Shown one piece after another: positions 15,122 to 24,889 of a stretch of DNA of 64,000 nt. Every line of letters starts with the position of its first letter. Positions within the stretch are counted from its first letter, which is position 1. The DNA comes from JAAZPG01 sp012797375 (lineage in GTDB: Bacteria > Acidobacteriota > Aminicenantia > Aminicenantales > UBA4085), in the NCBI GenBank assembly GCA_937868205.1, contig CALMMC010000029.1, forward strand, positions 1 through 64,000. The letters run 5' to 3'. Below the pieces are notes generated by a model, which made no database searches, was not told where the DNA came from, and saw only the letters and a list, made by a program, of their open reading frames with translations. Position numbers and translations under genes: made by a program.

Positions 15122-17866
15122 ATGAGCGGCGAAGACAAGATCATCCTCCGGGGTGTCCGCGTCCATAACATCAAGAATGTGGACGTCGACATTCCCCTGA
15201 ACGCCTTCACCGTCGTTACGGGAGTGAGCGGTTCGGGGAAATCCTCGCTTGCCCTGGACACCCTTTACGCCGAAGGCCAGCGCCGGTACATCGAATCTCT
15301 CTCCTCGTACGCCCGCCAATTCCTCGAGCGGATGGACAAGCCCGACGTCGACACGATCGAAGGGCTTCCCCCCGCCATCGCCATTCAACAGAAAGCGGCG
15401 ACGAAAAATCCCCGCTCGACCGTGGCCACGGTCACCGAAGCTTATGATTTCCTCCGGGTTCTTTACGCCCGCGTGGGCACGGTCCACTGCCGACGCTGCA
15501 ACCGGCCCGTGACCCGGGACACCATCGACGCCGTCGTGGACAAGCTCCTGGCTCTCCCCGCCGGCACGCCGCTTTCGATCTCATTTGAGGCCGTGATCGA
15601 AAAAAGCCCGGCCGCCCTCAAGAAGCTCGGCTTTTTCCGGGCCCTGGTCGACGGCCGGATCGTTCCGTTCGACGAGCTTCCATCCCTCAAGGGCCGGACC
15701 CTGTCGGTCTTCGTCGACCGGCTTCCGGCCGACCCGGACGACCGGGAGCGTCTGGCCGATTCTCTCGAGACGGCGATGAAGCACGGCCGGGGACGAGCCC
15801 GTGTTCAAACGGAAGACGGCCGGTCGTTCGCCTTTTCCGACAGCTTGGAATGCAAGGAGTGTCGGATCGCCTACGAGGATCCGACGCCGAATCTCTTTTC
15901 CTTCAACAATCCTCAGGGCGCCTGTCCGGAATGCCATGGATTCGGCGATTTAGCCGTCCTGGACGAGGAAAAAATCATCCCCGATCCGGCCAAATCCCTC
16001 GAGGAGGGAGCCATCGAGCCGTGGACGAAGCCGGTCTCCCGGGGAGTCATGCGGGAGATGCTTCGGGAGGCCCGGCGACGGGGGATCCCGACCCGGATCC
16101 CCTTCCGTGATCTCAAAGCCGAGCACCGCCGCTTCCTTTTCGAGGGAGACGAGAAGTGGTACGGGATCAAGGGCTTCTTCGACTGGCTCCAGGCGAAAAA
16201 ATATAAAGTCCAGGTCCGGGTCTTTCTCAGCCGTTACCGCAAATACGCCCCCTGCCCGGCCTGCGCCCAAACGCGCTTGAACGCGGACGCCCGGGGAGTC
16301 AAGATCGGAGGCTTGTCCATCGGGGAAATCGTTCGTCTGACGGTCGGGGAAGCCGCGGTCTTTTTCCACCACCTCCGCCTCTCCCCCGAGGAAGCGAAGA
16401 TCGCCGAAAAACTCGTCGCCGAAATCGAGAACCGCCTCAAGTACCTGATCGAAGTCGGGCTGGATTACATCACCCTGGACCGGATGACCTTCACTCTCAG
16501 CGGCGGAGAAGCCCAGCGGATCAACTTGGCCGCGGCCCTCAGCTCCTCGCTGGTCGGGACGCTGTTCGTCCTGGACGAGCCCTCCATCGGACTCCATCCC
16601 CGGGACAACGCCCGGCTCGTCCGGATTCTCCAGTCGCTGAAGGGGATCGGCAACACCATCCTCGTGATCGAGCACGATCCGGACATCATCCGGGCGGCCG
16701 ACCATCTGATCGACATGGGCCCCCGGGCCGGGGAAAACGGCGGCGAAATCCTTTTCGCCGGACCGCTGTCCACGATCCTGAAAAAGCCCGACGGCGGTCG
16801 GCCGCCCTCCGACGGCGCCTCGATCACCGCCCGCTATCTCACCGGCGAGAAAGAGATCGCCGTCCCGCGCCGACGGCGCGAGCCGCGCGGCTTCCTGCTG
16901 GTCCGGGACGCCCGGGCCCACAACCTCAAACGCATCGACATCCGCATTCCCTTGGGCGTGTTCGCCTGCCTCACGGGAGTCTCCGGTTCGGGGAAAAGCA
17001 CGCTTCTCCATGACGTCCTTTACCGGGGCTGGAGCGGGGAATCGCGGGACGCCTTCGCCGATATCCGGGGCTTGGAGCGCATCGACAAGATCATCTGCGT
17101 CGACCAATCGCCCATCAGCGCCTCGCCCCGCTCCATTCCGGCCACGTACCTGAAGGCCATGGACGGGATCCGCGACCTGTTCAGCCAAACCCGGGAGGCC
17201 AAGCTCGCCGGCCTCAAGCCGGGGACGTTTTCCTTCAACACCAAGGGCGGCCGGTGCGAGGATTGCGAGGGGGCGGGCCGGCAGATCGTGGAGATGCAGT
17301 TCCTGTCCGACGTCATTCTCGTCTGCGAGGGCTGCCAGGGGAAACGGTTCAAGCGCGAAGTCCTCGAGATCCGCTATCGGGGAAAGAACATCGACGACGT
17401 GCTTCACCTGACCGTCGACGACGCCCTGGAATTCTTCGGGGACCGGCCGGAAATCGTCAAGAAGCTCCGGCCGCTCCAGGACGTCGGCCTGGGCTATCTC
17501 CGCCTCGGCCAGCCGACGACCACCCTCTCGGGGGGCGAGCTTCAGCGGATCAAACTGGCGTTTCATCTCATCCACGAGCGCGATCGTAACATCTTCTATC
17601 TGTTCGACGAGCCGACGATCGGGCTCCATCCCGAGGATGTGTCGACGCTTCTCCGCTGTTTCCAGAGGCTGGTCGAGGAAGGGCACTCGCTCCTGGTCAT
17701 CGAGCATAACCTGGACGTCGTCAAAAGCGCGGATTACGTCATCGACCTGGGGCCCGAGGGCGGGGAGAACGGAGGAACGGTCGTCGCCGAGGGGACGCCC
17801 GAGGCCGTGGCCCGTTCCCGAGCCTCGATCACGGCCCGCTACCTGAGAAAAGCCTTGAGATCCTAG
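15122..17866 (+). CDS. uvrA: excinuclease ABC subunit A
   Basis: A 914-residue UvrA, slightly shorter than the usual 940. There are two ABC ATPase modules: first Walker A GVSGSGKSS (35-43), second GVSGSGKST near 618-626, and two LSGGE signatures, each followed by a LDEPSIGLHP or FDEPTIGLHP Walker B. Zinc sites appear as CRRC (near 122), CKEC/CPEC (near 244-270) and CEDC/CEGC in the second half. It scans DNA for bulky lesions with UvrB. Some family-invariant stretches differ (IQQKAATKNPRSTVATV, QSPISASPRSIPATY), so it belongs to a diverged branch, but all catalytic motifs are intact. The stop overlaps the convergent DUF502 gene stop by 4 bp. Confidence 0.95.
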   Translation: MSGEDKIILRGVRVHNIKNVDVDIPLNAFTVVTGVSGSGKSSLALDTLYAEGQRRYIESLSSYARQFLERMDKPDVDTIEGLPPAIAIQQKAATKNPRSTVATVTEAYDFLRVLYARVGTVHCRRCNRPVTRDTIDAVVDKLLALPAGTPLSISFEAVIEKSPAALKKLGFFRALVDGRIVPFDELPSLKGRTLSVFVDRLPADPDDRERLADSLETAMKHGRGRARVQTEDGRSFAFSDSLECKECRIAYEDPTPNLFSFNNPQGACPECHGFGDLAVLDEEKIIPDPAKSLEEGAIEPWTKPVSRGVMREMLREARRRGIPTRIPFRDLKAEHRRFLFEGDEKWYGIKGFFDWLQAKKYKVQVRVFLSRYRKYAPCPACAQTRLNADARGVKIGGLSIGEIVRLTVGEAAVFFHHLRLSPEEAKIAEKLVAEIENRLKYLIEVGLDYITLDRMTFTLSGGEAQRINLAAALSSSLVGTLFVLDEPSIGLHPRDNARLVRILQSLKGIGNTILVIEHDPDIIRAADHLIDMGPRAGENGGEILFAGPLSTILKKPDGGRPPSDGASITARYLTGEKEIAVPRRRREPRGFLLVRDARAHNLKRIDIRIPLGVFACLTGVSGSGKSTLLHDVLYRGWSGESRDAFADIRGLERIDKIICVDQSPISASPRSIPATYLKAMDGIRDLFSQTREAKLAGLKPGTFSFNTKGGRCEDCEGAGRQIVEMQFLSDVILVCEGCQGKRFKREVLEIRYRGKNIDDVLHLTVDDALEFFGDRPEIVKKLRPLQDVGLGYLRLGQPTTTLSGGELQRIKLAFHLIHERDRNIFYLFDEPTIGLHPEDVSTLLRCFQRLVEEGHSLLVIEHNLDVVKSADYVIDLGPEGGENGGTVVAEGTPEAVARSRASITARYLRKALRS

Positions 17867-18465
17867 GGCCGCGTCTCGACCTGTTCCGGCCCGATCAATC
17901 CACCCGAAATGACGGCGTTCATCGCCTCGGGCACGCTCCAATCCACATCCCGAACCTGGGACTCGGGAACGATCAGCATAAAGCCCGAGGTGGGATTGGG
18001 AGCGGTCGGGACAAAGAGGCGGAGGAGCGTCCGGCCGGACTCTTTCTCCCTCATCGAACCCATGACGAAGCCGATGGACCAGACGCCCGGACGGAAATGC
18101 TCGACCAGAACGACCCGTTTCAGCCCCTGTTTTTCCGGCGCGGAAAAGGCCGCGCCCAGTTGTTTTCCGAGCAGGTAAATCGTCTTGATCAGGGGGATGC
18201 GGGTCGAGGCCTTGTCCACCACTCCGATCGCCCAGCGGCCGGCCCAGTGCGAGGCGATCAAGCCGAGAAGATAAAGGACGAAGAGGACGAGAAGCAGGCC
18301 GAAACCCGGGATGCTGAATCCGATCCAGCGCTCGAACAGCCGGGCGATCCTCTGATCCACGGCGATATAGAGGAACTGCAGGACAAGAAACGACAGGGCC
18401 AGCGGCAAAAGAACGAGAAAACCCCGGAAAATACGGGTTTTCAGATGAGTGAAGAACGCCTTCAT
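17863..18465 (-). CDS. DUF502 family membrane protein
   Basis: A 200-residue protein with two N-terminal membrane helices (about 15-38 and 50-75) and a soluble domain containing the DUF502 hallmark RIPLIKTIYLLGKQLGAAF and FVPTAPNPTSGFMLIVP. The family is widespread and its function is unknown. It is the last gene of the corA-lapA-DUF502 set and overlaps the lapA stop by 4 bp. Confidence 0.85.
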   Translation of the reverse strand: MKAFFTHLKTRIFRGFLVLLPLALSFLVLQFLYIAVDQRIARLFERWIGFSIPGFGLLLVLFVLYLLGLIASHWAGRWAIGVVDKASTRIPLIKTIYLLGKQLGAAFSAPEKQGLKRVVLVEHFRPGVWSIGFVMGSMREKESGRTLLRLFVPTAPNPTSGFMLIVPESQVRDVDWSVPEAMNAVISGGLIGPEQVETRP

Positions 18466-18734
18466 TTTTCCGGATCGGTCGGCGGACCGGTCTTCGTTGC
18501 GGCCGCGGGCTTCTCCTCCCGGCCTGAAACCGGTTTCGGCGGCGTTTTCCGCCCCGCCTTCGCCGCCAGGAAGCCGACGATCAACCCCACGGCCAGGATG
18601 CCCAAAACGAGGAAGAACAGCGGCGCGTAAACGGGCCAGAACAGCAGGTGGAACTTGACGAGCACGGAATTTTGGATCATCAGGACGATCACGAGGCCGA
18701 CCAGGACGAGAATGACGATCTGTTTTACTTTCAT
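18462..18734 (-). CDS. LapA-domain (DUF1049) membrane protein
   Basis: A 90-residue protein with two membrane helices: IVILVLVGLVIVLMIQNS and a second around PLFFLVLGILAVGLIVGFLAA. The tail is cytoplasmic and lysine/proline rich. The N-x-x-x-V-x-F turn after helix 1 (QNSVLVKFHLLFW) is the LapA pattern, linked in other bacteria to envelope or LPS assembly. The start at 18734 is the ATG of MKVKQIV, preceded by GGAGCG. It is coupled to the DUF502 gene. Confidence 0.8.
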   Translation of the reverse strand: MKVKQIVILVLVGLVIVLMIQNSVLVKFHLLFWPVYAPLFFLVLGILAVGLIVGFLAAKAGRKTPPKPVSGREEKPAAATKTGPPTDPEK

Positions 18735-18765
18735 CGGACGCTCCTTCGCTCCGGCCGGCGGCGGC

Positions 18766-19830
18766 CTAGAACCATTTTTTCCTTTTGAAGATCCGGACGA
18801 GGCCAAGGCCCAGGATGATCATGACGCCCCAGATGAGGAAATAGCCGAAACGCCACTTGAGCTCGGGCATATGCTCGAAATTCATCCCGTAGACGCCGAC
18901 GAGGAACGTCAGGGGGATGAAGATCGTCGAGATGATCGTCAAGATCTTCATGACCTGGTTCATCCGGTTCGACATGCTCGACAAGTACGTCTCCAGCATC
19001 CCGGCCAGCATGTCCCGGTATGTCTCGACGTTGTCGATCACCTGGATGATGTGATCATAGACATCGCGGAAGAAGATGCTCGTCGAGGGCTGGATCAGCG
19101 GCGTTTCCGTCCGTTCGATCCCGGCGACGACCTCCCGCAGCGGCCAGACCGCCTTGCGGAAGATCAACATCTCTCTCTTGAGAGCGTGGATGGCGTGGAG
19201 CGTCTCTTCCCGGGGATCGCGAACGAGTTCCTCCTCGAGCGTATCGATCCGGTCGCCGAGGGTTTCCAAAACGACGAAATAATGATCGACGACGGCATCC
19301 AGCAGGGCGTAGGCCAAGTAATCCGGGCCGAGCTTCCGGATGCGGCCCTTGCCGTTTCGGATCCGTTCGCGAACCGGATCGAACATGTCGCCCGGAGCCT
19401 CCTGGAACGTCAGGACGAAATTCCGGCCGAACACCAGGCTCAGCTGTTCGGTGACGAGCTCCCGGCCTTGGCCGCCGAGCTCGATCATCCGGGCGACGAA
19501 ATAGAACGAGGTTTCGAGGTCGTCCAGCTTGGGGCGCTGGGACGTCGTCATGATGTCTTCCAAAATCAAGGGGTGGAGGCCGAAAGCCTGTCCCAATTTT
19601 TCGACGACGTCCGGATCGTGGACGCCGTCGACGTTGATCCACGTCACGGTGGAAGTCAGGTTGAAAGGCAAACACTCCTCGAGGGCCGCGACTTCCTTCT
19701 CGAGGAAATGCCCGTTGTCGTAATCGATCAGGGTGATGCGCGGCCGGTCGATTTTCCGCCGGCCGACATGGACGAGGCTTCCGGGACCGAGACCGCTTTT
19801 CTTGGAACGCGAAGACGCATTCCGGGCCAT
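18766..19830 (-). CDS. corA: CorA-family Mg2+/Co2+ transporter
   Basis: A 354-residue CorA of normal length. A large acidic cytoplasmic funnel (1-290) includes the ITWIN-like WINVDGVHDPDVVEKLGQ and a long stalk helix. Two C-terminal membrane helices carry the pore motif YGMNFEHMPELKW (GMN at 315-317) and a basic tail (RIFKRKKWF). It should form a pentameric Mg2+ channel. It begins 55 bp after the recA stop and is followed by lapA after 31 bp. Confidence 0.93.
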   Translation of the reverse strand: MARNASSRSKKSGLGPGSLVHVGRRKIDRPRITLIDYDNGHFLEKEVAALEECLPFNLTSTVTWINVDGVHDPDVVEKLGQAFGLHPLILEDIMTTSQRPKLDDLETSFYFVARMIELGGQGRELVTEQLSLVFGRNFVLTFQEAPGDMFDPVRERIRNGKGRIRKLGPDYLAYALLDAVVDHYFVVLETLGDRIDTLEEELVRDPREETLHAIHALKREMLIFRKAVWPLREVVAGIERTETPLIQPSTSIFFRDVYDHIIQVIDNVETYRDMLAGMLETYLSSMSNRMNQVMKILTIISTIFIPLTFLVGVYGMNFEHMPELKWRFGYFLIWGVMIILGLGLVRIFKRKKWF

Positions 19831-19885
19831 CCGCTCCCTCCTCCCGCCGTTCCGCCTCCCCTCCTTTTTCCGGGGAAGAGCCGGC

Positions 19886-20983
19886 TCAGCGGCTTCGCCG
19901 TTCGGACGTCTTTTCCGGAGCCCGGGCCGGCTTCTGCTCGACGGGGGCTTTTTCCTCCGCCTCCGGCTGGCCGAGACCGACTTTCCGGCGGATATCGGCG
20001 TCCAATTCGGCCGCCAGGGCGGTGTTTTCCTTAAAGAGCTTCTTGACGTTCTCCCGGCCCTGGCCGATCCGCTCGCCCTTGTAGGAATACCAGGTCCCCG
20101 ACTTCTCGACCAAGCCGACGTTGGCCCCCATGTCGACGAGGTCGCCCTCCCGCGAGATGCCCTCGCCGTAGATGATGTCGAATTCGGCGTCCCGGAAGGG
20201 CGGGGCCATCTTGTTCTTGACGATCTTGACCTTGACCCGGTTGCCGACGACCTGGTCCCCTTCCTTGATGGCCGTCATCCGCCGGACGTCGACCCGGAGG
20301 GAGGCATAGAACTTGAGAGCCCGCCCGCCGGTCGTGGTCTCCGGATTCCCCAGGAAAAAGCCGATCTTTTCCCGGATCTGGTTGATGAAGATGAAGCAGG
20401 TCTTCGACCGGGCGACGATGGCCGTCAGCTTCCGGAGAGCCTGGCTCATCAGCCGGGCTTGAAGCCCCATATGGGCGTCGCCCATCTCGCCTTCCAGCTC
20501 GGCCTTGGGAACGAGGGCCGCGACCGAATCGACGACGACGACGTCCACGGCCCCGCTGCGGACCAGAACCTCGGCGATTTCCAAGCCCTGCTCGCCGTAA
20601 TCGGGCTGGGAGATGAGGAGGTTGTCGATGTCGACGCCGACTTTTCCGGCGTAGGTCGGATCCAGGGCGTGCTCGGCATCGATGAAGGCCGCCTGGCCGC
20701 CGCGGCGCTGGGCCTCGGCGATGACATGGAGGGCCAGGGTCGTTTTGCCCGTGGCTTCCGGGCCGAACACCTCGACCACCCGTCCGCGGGGAAATCCGCC
20801 GATGCCGAGGGCCAGGTCGAAGGCGATGGATCCCGTCGGGATGGCCTCGATTCTCTGGGCCGCGTCGCGTTGGCCGAGCTTCATGACCGAACCCTTGCCG
20901 AATTGCTTTTCGATTTGGGAAACAGCCGCTTCGATGGCCTTGCCCCGGGACACGTCGCGCGGGCTCTGCTCTTCGTCTTTCAT
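19886..20983 (-). CDS. recA: recombinase RecA
   Basis: A 365-residue RecA with Walker A GPEATGKTT (74-82), the MAW-like VVVDSVAALVPKAELEGEMGD, L1/L2 loop regions and FINQIREKIG. The C-terminal tail is charged and extended (EAEEKAPVEQKPARAPEK). I start at the ATG at 20983, which has GGAGG 8 bases upstream, instead of the upstream ATG at 21007. It carries out strand exchange and, in most bacteria, LexA co-cleavage. I see no LexA-type box in the 99 bp upstream, so SOS control is not evident. Confidence 0.97.
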   Translation of the reverse strand: MKDEEQSPRDVSRGKAIEAAVSQIEKQFGKGSVMKLGQRDAAQRIEAIPTGSIAFDLALGIGGFPRGRVVEVFGPEATGKTTLALHVIAEAQRRGGQAAFIDAEHALDPTYAGKVGVDIDNLLISQPDYGEQGLEIAEVLVRSGAVDVVVVDSVAALVPKAELEGEMGDAHMGLQARLMSQALRKLTAIVARSKTCFIFINQIREKIGFFLGNPETTTGGRALKFYASLRVDVRRMTAIKEGDQVVGNRVKVKIVKNKMAPPFRDAEFDIIYGEGISREGDLVDMGANVGLVEKSGTWYSYKGERIGQGRENVKKLFKENTALAAELDADIRRKVGLGQPEAEEKAPVEQKPARAPEKTSERRSR

Positions 20984-21082
20984 GGGATCCTCCGGACCGG
21001 GCCGCACATCCTAAAGGACGCTCGAACCGCCTCTTTTTTCTCGTTTCCTTTTATCACATTCGCCGCCGGGAGTAAAACCCGC

Positions 21083-22720
21083 TCAGCCGAGAATGCCCGA
21101 GACAACGCCGTCGTCGGAAACATCGATCCGCTCGGCCGCGGGGCTTTTCGGCATCCCCGGCATGGTCATGATGTCCCCGCAGAGAGCGACCACGAATCCG
21201 GCCCCGGCGCTGATCGAGAGATCGGTCACGGTCAGAGGGAAGCCGTTCGGCCGGCCCAAGAGCTTGGGGTTGTCCGACAGCGAATACTGCGTCTTGGCCA
21301 CGCAGACCGGGAGCCCGGAGAATCCGTTGTCCTCGAACCGTTTCAGTTTTTTCCGGGCCGGGGATTCCAGAACGACGCGGTCGGCCCCGTAAATCCGCCG
21401 GGCGATCGCCTCCAGCTTCTCTGGAATCAAGGCCTCCAAGGGATAGAGAAACCTGAACTCGCCGGCGTCGGAGGACGCGGCCTCCACGACCTTTGCCGCG
21501 AGATCCAGGCCGCCCGGACCGCCGGCGCCGAACACGTCGCTGAGGGCGTACGGCAGCCGGTCGGCGGCGGCCCGGGCGGTGAAGGCGGCGATCTCGGCCG
21601 AGCTGTCCGCCGGGAACCGATTCAGGGCCACGACCACGGGCAAGCCGTATTGGCGAACAATATCGACATGAGCTTGAAGGTTGGCATACCCGTTATCCAT
21701 GGCCGCGATGTTTTCTTGAAGAAGGGCGTCAAGCTTCACTCCGCCGTGATACTTGAGCGAACGCAGGGTGGCGACGATGACCACGGCCGAAGGCGGGGGG
21801 ACGGCTCCGGAGCGGACCACGATGTCGAAGAACTTCTCCGCTCCGAGATCGGAGCCGAATCCGCATTCAGTGACGACATAATCCGCCAGCCGGAGGGCCA
21901 GCCCGGTGGCGATCACCGAGTTGGCCCCATGGGCGATGTTGGCGAACGGCCCGCCGTGGACAAAGACCGGTGTTTCCTCGAGCGTCTGGACAAGATTCGG
22001 CCGCAGGGCATCCCGCAGCAGAGCGGCCATGGCCCCGGGAGCCTTCAGAGCCGCGGCCGTCACCGGTTTCAGATCGAGGCCGCAGCCGACAACGATCCGC
22101 CCCAGCCGGGCCTTGAGATCGGCCAAGTCCCGCGACAAGCAGAAAACGGCCATCACTTCCGAGGCGGCGGTGATATCGAAGCCGGATTCCCGGGCCATTC
22201 CGCCGTACGTGTCCTCCAGGCCGATAATGATTTGCCGGAGAGCCCGGTCGTTCATGTCCACAACGCGCTTCCAATAAACATTGCGGCCGTCCAGGAGTCC
22301 CGCCGGCCCGTCGAAATGCAATCGGTTCTCGACCAGGGCCGCCAGCAGGTTGTGAGCGGAGGAGACGGCATGAAGGTCCCCGGTGAAATGAAGGTTGATG
22401 TCTTCGCCGGGGACGACCCGGGCTTTTCCCCCGCCGGTGGCCCCGCCCTTCATCCCGAAGACAGGCCCCAAGGACGGCTCGCGCAGGGCCGCGAGGGCTT
22501 TTTTCCCGGCCCGCGTGAGGGCATCGACCAAGCCAATGGCCGTCGTCGTCTTGCCCTCTCCGGCCGGCGTGGGCGTCATGGCCGTGACGAGGATAAGCTT
22601 CCCCGCCGGCCGGCCGGGCGGCCCGGCCGCCGGATCCACCTTGGCTTTGTAGGTTCCGAATTGAACCAGATTCCCCGGATCAAGGCCCAGCTTGGCCGCA
22701 ATTTCAACGATTGGTTTCAT
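21083..22720 (-). CDS. fhs: formate--tetrahydrofolate ligase
   Basis: A 545-residue FTHFS with the P-loop TPTPAGEGKTTTAIGL (about 49-64), the conserved REPSLGPVFGMKGGATGGG and the VFVHGGPFANIAHGANS block. It makes 10-formyl-THF from formate, ATP and THF, used for purines and formyl-Met, or in the methyl branch of C1 metabolism. GGAGGAA precedes the ATG. No other Wood-Ljungdahl genes are nearby, so a simple C1-donor role is the cautious reading. Confidence 0.96.
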   Translation of the reverse strand: MKPIVEIAAKLGLDPGNLVQFGTYKAKVDPAAGPPGRPAGKLILVTAMTPTPAGEGKTTTAIGLVDALTRAGKKALAALREPSLGPVFGMKGGATGGGKARVVPGEDINLHFTGDLHAVSSAHNLLAALVENRLHFDGPAGLLDGRNVYWKRVVDMNDRALRQIIIGLEDTYGGMARESGFDITAASEVMAVFCLSRDLADLKARLGRIVVGCGLDLKPVTAAALKAPGAMAALLRDALRPNLVQTLEETPVFVHGGPFANIAHGANSVIATGLALRLADYVVTECGFGSDLGAEKFFDIVVRSGAVPPPSAVVIVATLRSLKYHGGVKLDALLQENIAAMDNGYANLQAHVDIVRQYGLPVVVALNRFPADSSAEIAAFTARAAADRLPYALSDVFGAGGPGGLDLAAKVVEAASSDAGEFRFLYPLEALIPEKLEAIARRIYGADRVVLESPARKKLKRFEDNGFSGLPVCVAKTQYSLSDNPKLLGRPNGFPLTVTDLSISAGAGFVVALCGDIMTMPGMPKSPAAERIDVSDDGVVSGILG

Positions 22721-22806
22721 CGCAATTCCTCCGCGTCGTCTCTGCTCGGGCCGAAAAGGCCCTCCTGCCTGCCAGTTTAATCCACCTCGCGGGCGAAATG
22801 AAGGGG

Positions 22807-23592
22807 TCAGCCTCCGGCGCCGGTTTTCGCCTGGACCGAGTGGAAGAGGAGATCATAATCGGAGATCAAGCCGTGGTCGGCGAAGCTGAAATAGCGATTG
22901 TTGCCGATGATGAGGTGGTCAAGGACCTTAAGCCCCATGACCCGGGCGGCGAAAACCAGCTCCTTGGTGATTTCCCGGTCGCAAAAAGACGGCTCGGGAT
23001 CGCCCGAGGGATGATTATGGGCGAAAATCAAGGCGGCCGCGTTGAAGCGAAGGGCCTCCTTCATGATTTCCCGGGGGTAGACGGCGCTGGAGTCCACGGT
23101 ACCCTCAAAGAGCGTCTTCTCCTCGAGAATTTGGTTCTTGGCATCCAGAAAAAGAACTTTGAAATTCTCCTTTTTCAGGTCGCGCATCGTATGATAAAGG
23201 TATTCGAACACCTCCCGGGCGGAACGGCAGTAGGGGCGGCGGAGCATCCGGTCTTTCAGGAAACGGCGGGCCACCTCCTGAATGAGCCGGATGCCGAAGA
23301 CATTGGCCGAGCCGATGCCCGGGATCCGCCGCAACTCGTGCGTTTCGGCCTCGAGCACGCCCCGAAGCGTCCGAAATTCCCGCAAGGCCAGCCGGGCGGA
23401 TTCGCGGCAGTCGCGGCGGGGCGTTCCCAGCGTCAGCAGGAGCTCGATGACCTCGTAATCCAGAAAACCGGACAACCCTCCCTTCAGAAATTTTTCACGG
23501 AGCCGGCTTCGGTGCCCGGCGGACGCCGGACCGGGCGGATTCTTGGCCCGGGGGGAGGGGCGGCCGGGGGGATGGCGGAAATCGTCGTTCAT
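22807..23592 (-). CDS. radC: RadC-type JAB/MPN protein
   Basis: A 261-residue protein. A UPF0758 N-terminal helix-hairpin-helix region (HELRRIPGIGSANVFGI) is followed by the JAMM metalloprotease-like motif with FAHNHPSGDPEPSFCD. The N-terminal 30 residues are proline-rich. The start at 23592 has GCGGAG upstream. The biological role of RadC is unsettled; the old link to DNA repair is doubtful. It lies 86 bp from fhs and may share its transcript. Confidence 0.9.
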   Translation of the reverse strand: MNDDFRHPPGRPSPRAKNPPGPASAGHRSRLREKFLKGGLSGFLDYEVIELLLTLGTPRRDCRESARLALREFRTLRGVLEAETHELRRIPGIGSANVFGIRLIQEVARRFLKDRMLRRPYCRSAREVFEYLYHTMRDLKKENFKVLFLDAKNQILEEKTLFEGTVDSSAVYPREIMKEALRFNAAALIFAHNHPSGDPEPSFCDREITKELVFAARVMGLKVLDHLIIGNNRYFSFADHGLISDYDLLFHSVQAKTGAGG

Positions 23593-23879
23593 GGCTCCGC
23601 TTCTTTTTCGGAGAGAGGGCCGCTCCCAAACACCCGCTTTCTCCACAGGGTAGACGCTCCGGCCGGAGAATCGTCGCAATCGCCCGCCGCTTCCGGGCGG
23701 CGGACGCTCGCCGGGCCGCGCGTTACTCCCATAATTTATGATCTCTCAACGATTCTCGGCTTCGGCAAGATTTTTAAACGGCAAGATATATCCGCCTTCG
23801 GCGACTTTTTTGATGACGGGATTCGGGCGATTGATTCTCCGGAACGGCTGTGATACAAGACCGAAACGAGGAGGCCTTA

Positions 23880-24704
23880 ATGAACGGCGACATTCCGGCC
23901 CTGTTCGTCACCGGAAAAACTCTTCCGGAGGCTTGGGAAAATGCGGTTTTGGCGTGCTGGCGCGGCGGCGCCGCCGTCCGAACGGAATACGACAAGCCCG
24001 GCGATCCGCCGAGCCGCGACTGCACGATGATGTGGGTGGTCGAGGAGCCGTTCGCCGAGCCCCGCATCCATCGGGCGTTCCCCGGCGGCCTGGAGGATCT
24101 GGAAATCTATCGCCAGGAGGTCGTCGACGGCATCCACGATCATTGGATCGCCCCGGAAGAAGGCAAGTGGACCTACACGTACCACAAGCGGCTTTTCGCC
24201 TATGAGACCGAGGGGGCGGTGATCGACCAGATCGAATCCCTCGTCGAAAAGCTCAGCCGTTCCGGCCATTCGCGCCGGGCCCAGGCGATCACCTGGAACG
24301 TCGCCCTGGATCCGCCGACGAACGATCCTCCCTGCCTTCAGCGGGTCTGGTGCCGGCTGCTTCCCGGCGACGGCGGGAGCTTCGTCCTCAACATGAACAC
24401 GCATTGGCGATCGCGCGACGGCTTCAAGGCCGCTTATATGAACGTGTTCGCCTTAACCGAGCTTCAAAAATCGATCGCCGGCCGGATCGCCGAACGGTCC
24501 GGAAAGGAAATCCGCCTTGGACGCTACGTGGATGTGGCCGACAGCTTTCACATCTACGGCTCCTATTTCCGGGACTTCGAGGGATTCCTCAAGCTTATCG
24601 AAAAGAGAAGCTTCGCCGAGCGGACCTGGGATTCGACCTACGCCGAGCCGATGTTTGTCGAGACGAGGGAAAAGCTCCGGAGGGAAAAAGCGGCCAAGCC
24701 TTAA
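23880..24704 (+). CDS. thymidylate-synthase-like protein
   Basis: A 274-residue protein of the ThyA/dCMP hydroxymethylase fold. Cys152 in PPCLQR would be the catalytic nucleophile. WRSRDGFKAAYMNVFALTELQ matches the classical QRS-D-x-x-x-G-x-x-N region, and SFHIYGSYFRDFEGF matches the D-x-H-I-Y end motif. The N-terminal half is unlike canonical ThyA. The length matches ThyA, but spacing and several invariant residues differ, so the product could be dTMP, a hydroxymethylated nucleotide or something else. AGGAGG sits just before the ATG at 23880. It stands alone with no dihydrofolate reductase nearby. Confidence 0.72.
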   Translation: MNGDIPALFVTGKTLPEAWENAVLACWRGGAAVRTEYDKPGDPPSRDCTMMWVVEEPFAEPRIHRAFPGGLEDLEIYRQEVVDGIHDHWIAPEEGKWTYTYHKRLFAYETEGAVIDQIESLVEKLSRSGHSRRAQAITWNVALDPPTNDPPCLQRVWCRLLPGDGGSFVLNMNTHWRSRDGFKAAYMNVFALTELQKSIAGRIAERSGKEIRLGRYVDVADSFHIYGSYFRDFEGFLKLIEKRSFAERTWDSTYAEPMFVETREKLRREKAAKP

Positions 24705-24889
24705 GCCGGCTTCGGCCTGGGCGACGGATGAACGAGCCGGCCCCGGGGGGGGCCGAAAGCCTCGACGGGCCCGGGACTTCCGGGAAAACGCCTCCGACAA
24801 AACCTGCGCTCTGGGAAAGAGATGTTCATCGCTCCTCTCGAGGGAACGATTTCCTTTGTCCGATTTCAAAATCCGTAAAACCGAGGCGG

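Noticed and set aside
15950..17941. A 663-codon minus-strand frame
   Set aside because: Antisense of uvrA, with no recognisable domain.
19733..22780. A 1015-codon open frame on the plus strand
   Set aside because: It lies opposite recA and fhs, whose protein motifs are unmistakable; its translation has no family features. Long empty antisense frames are expected at this GC content.
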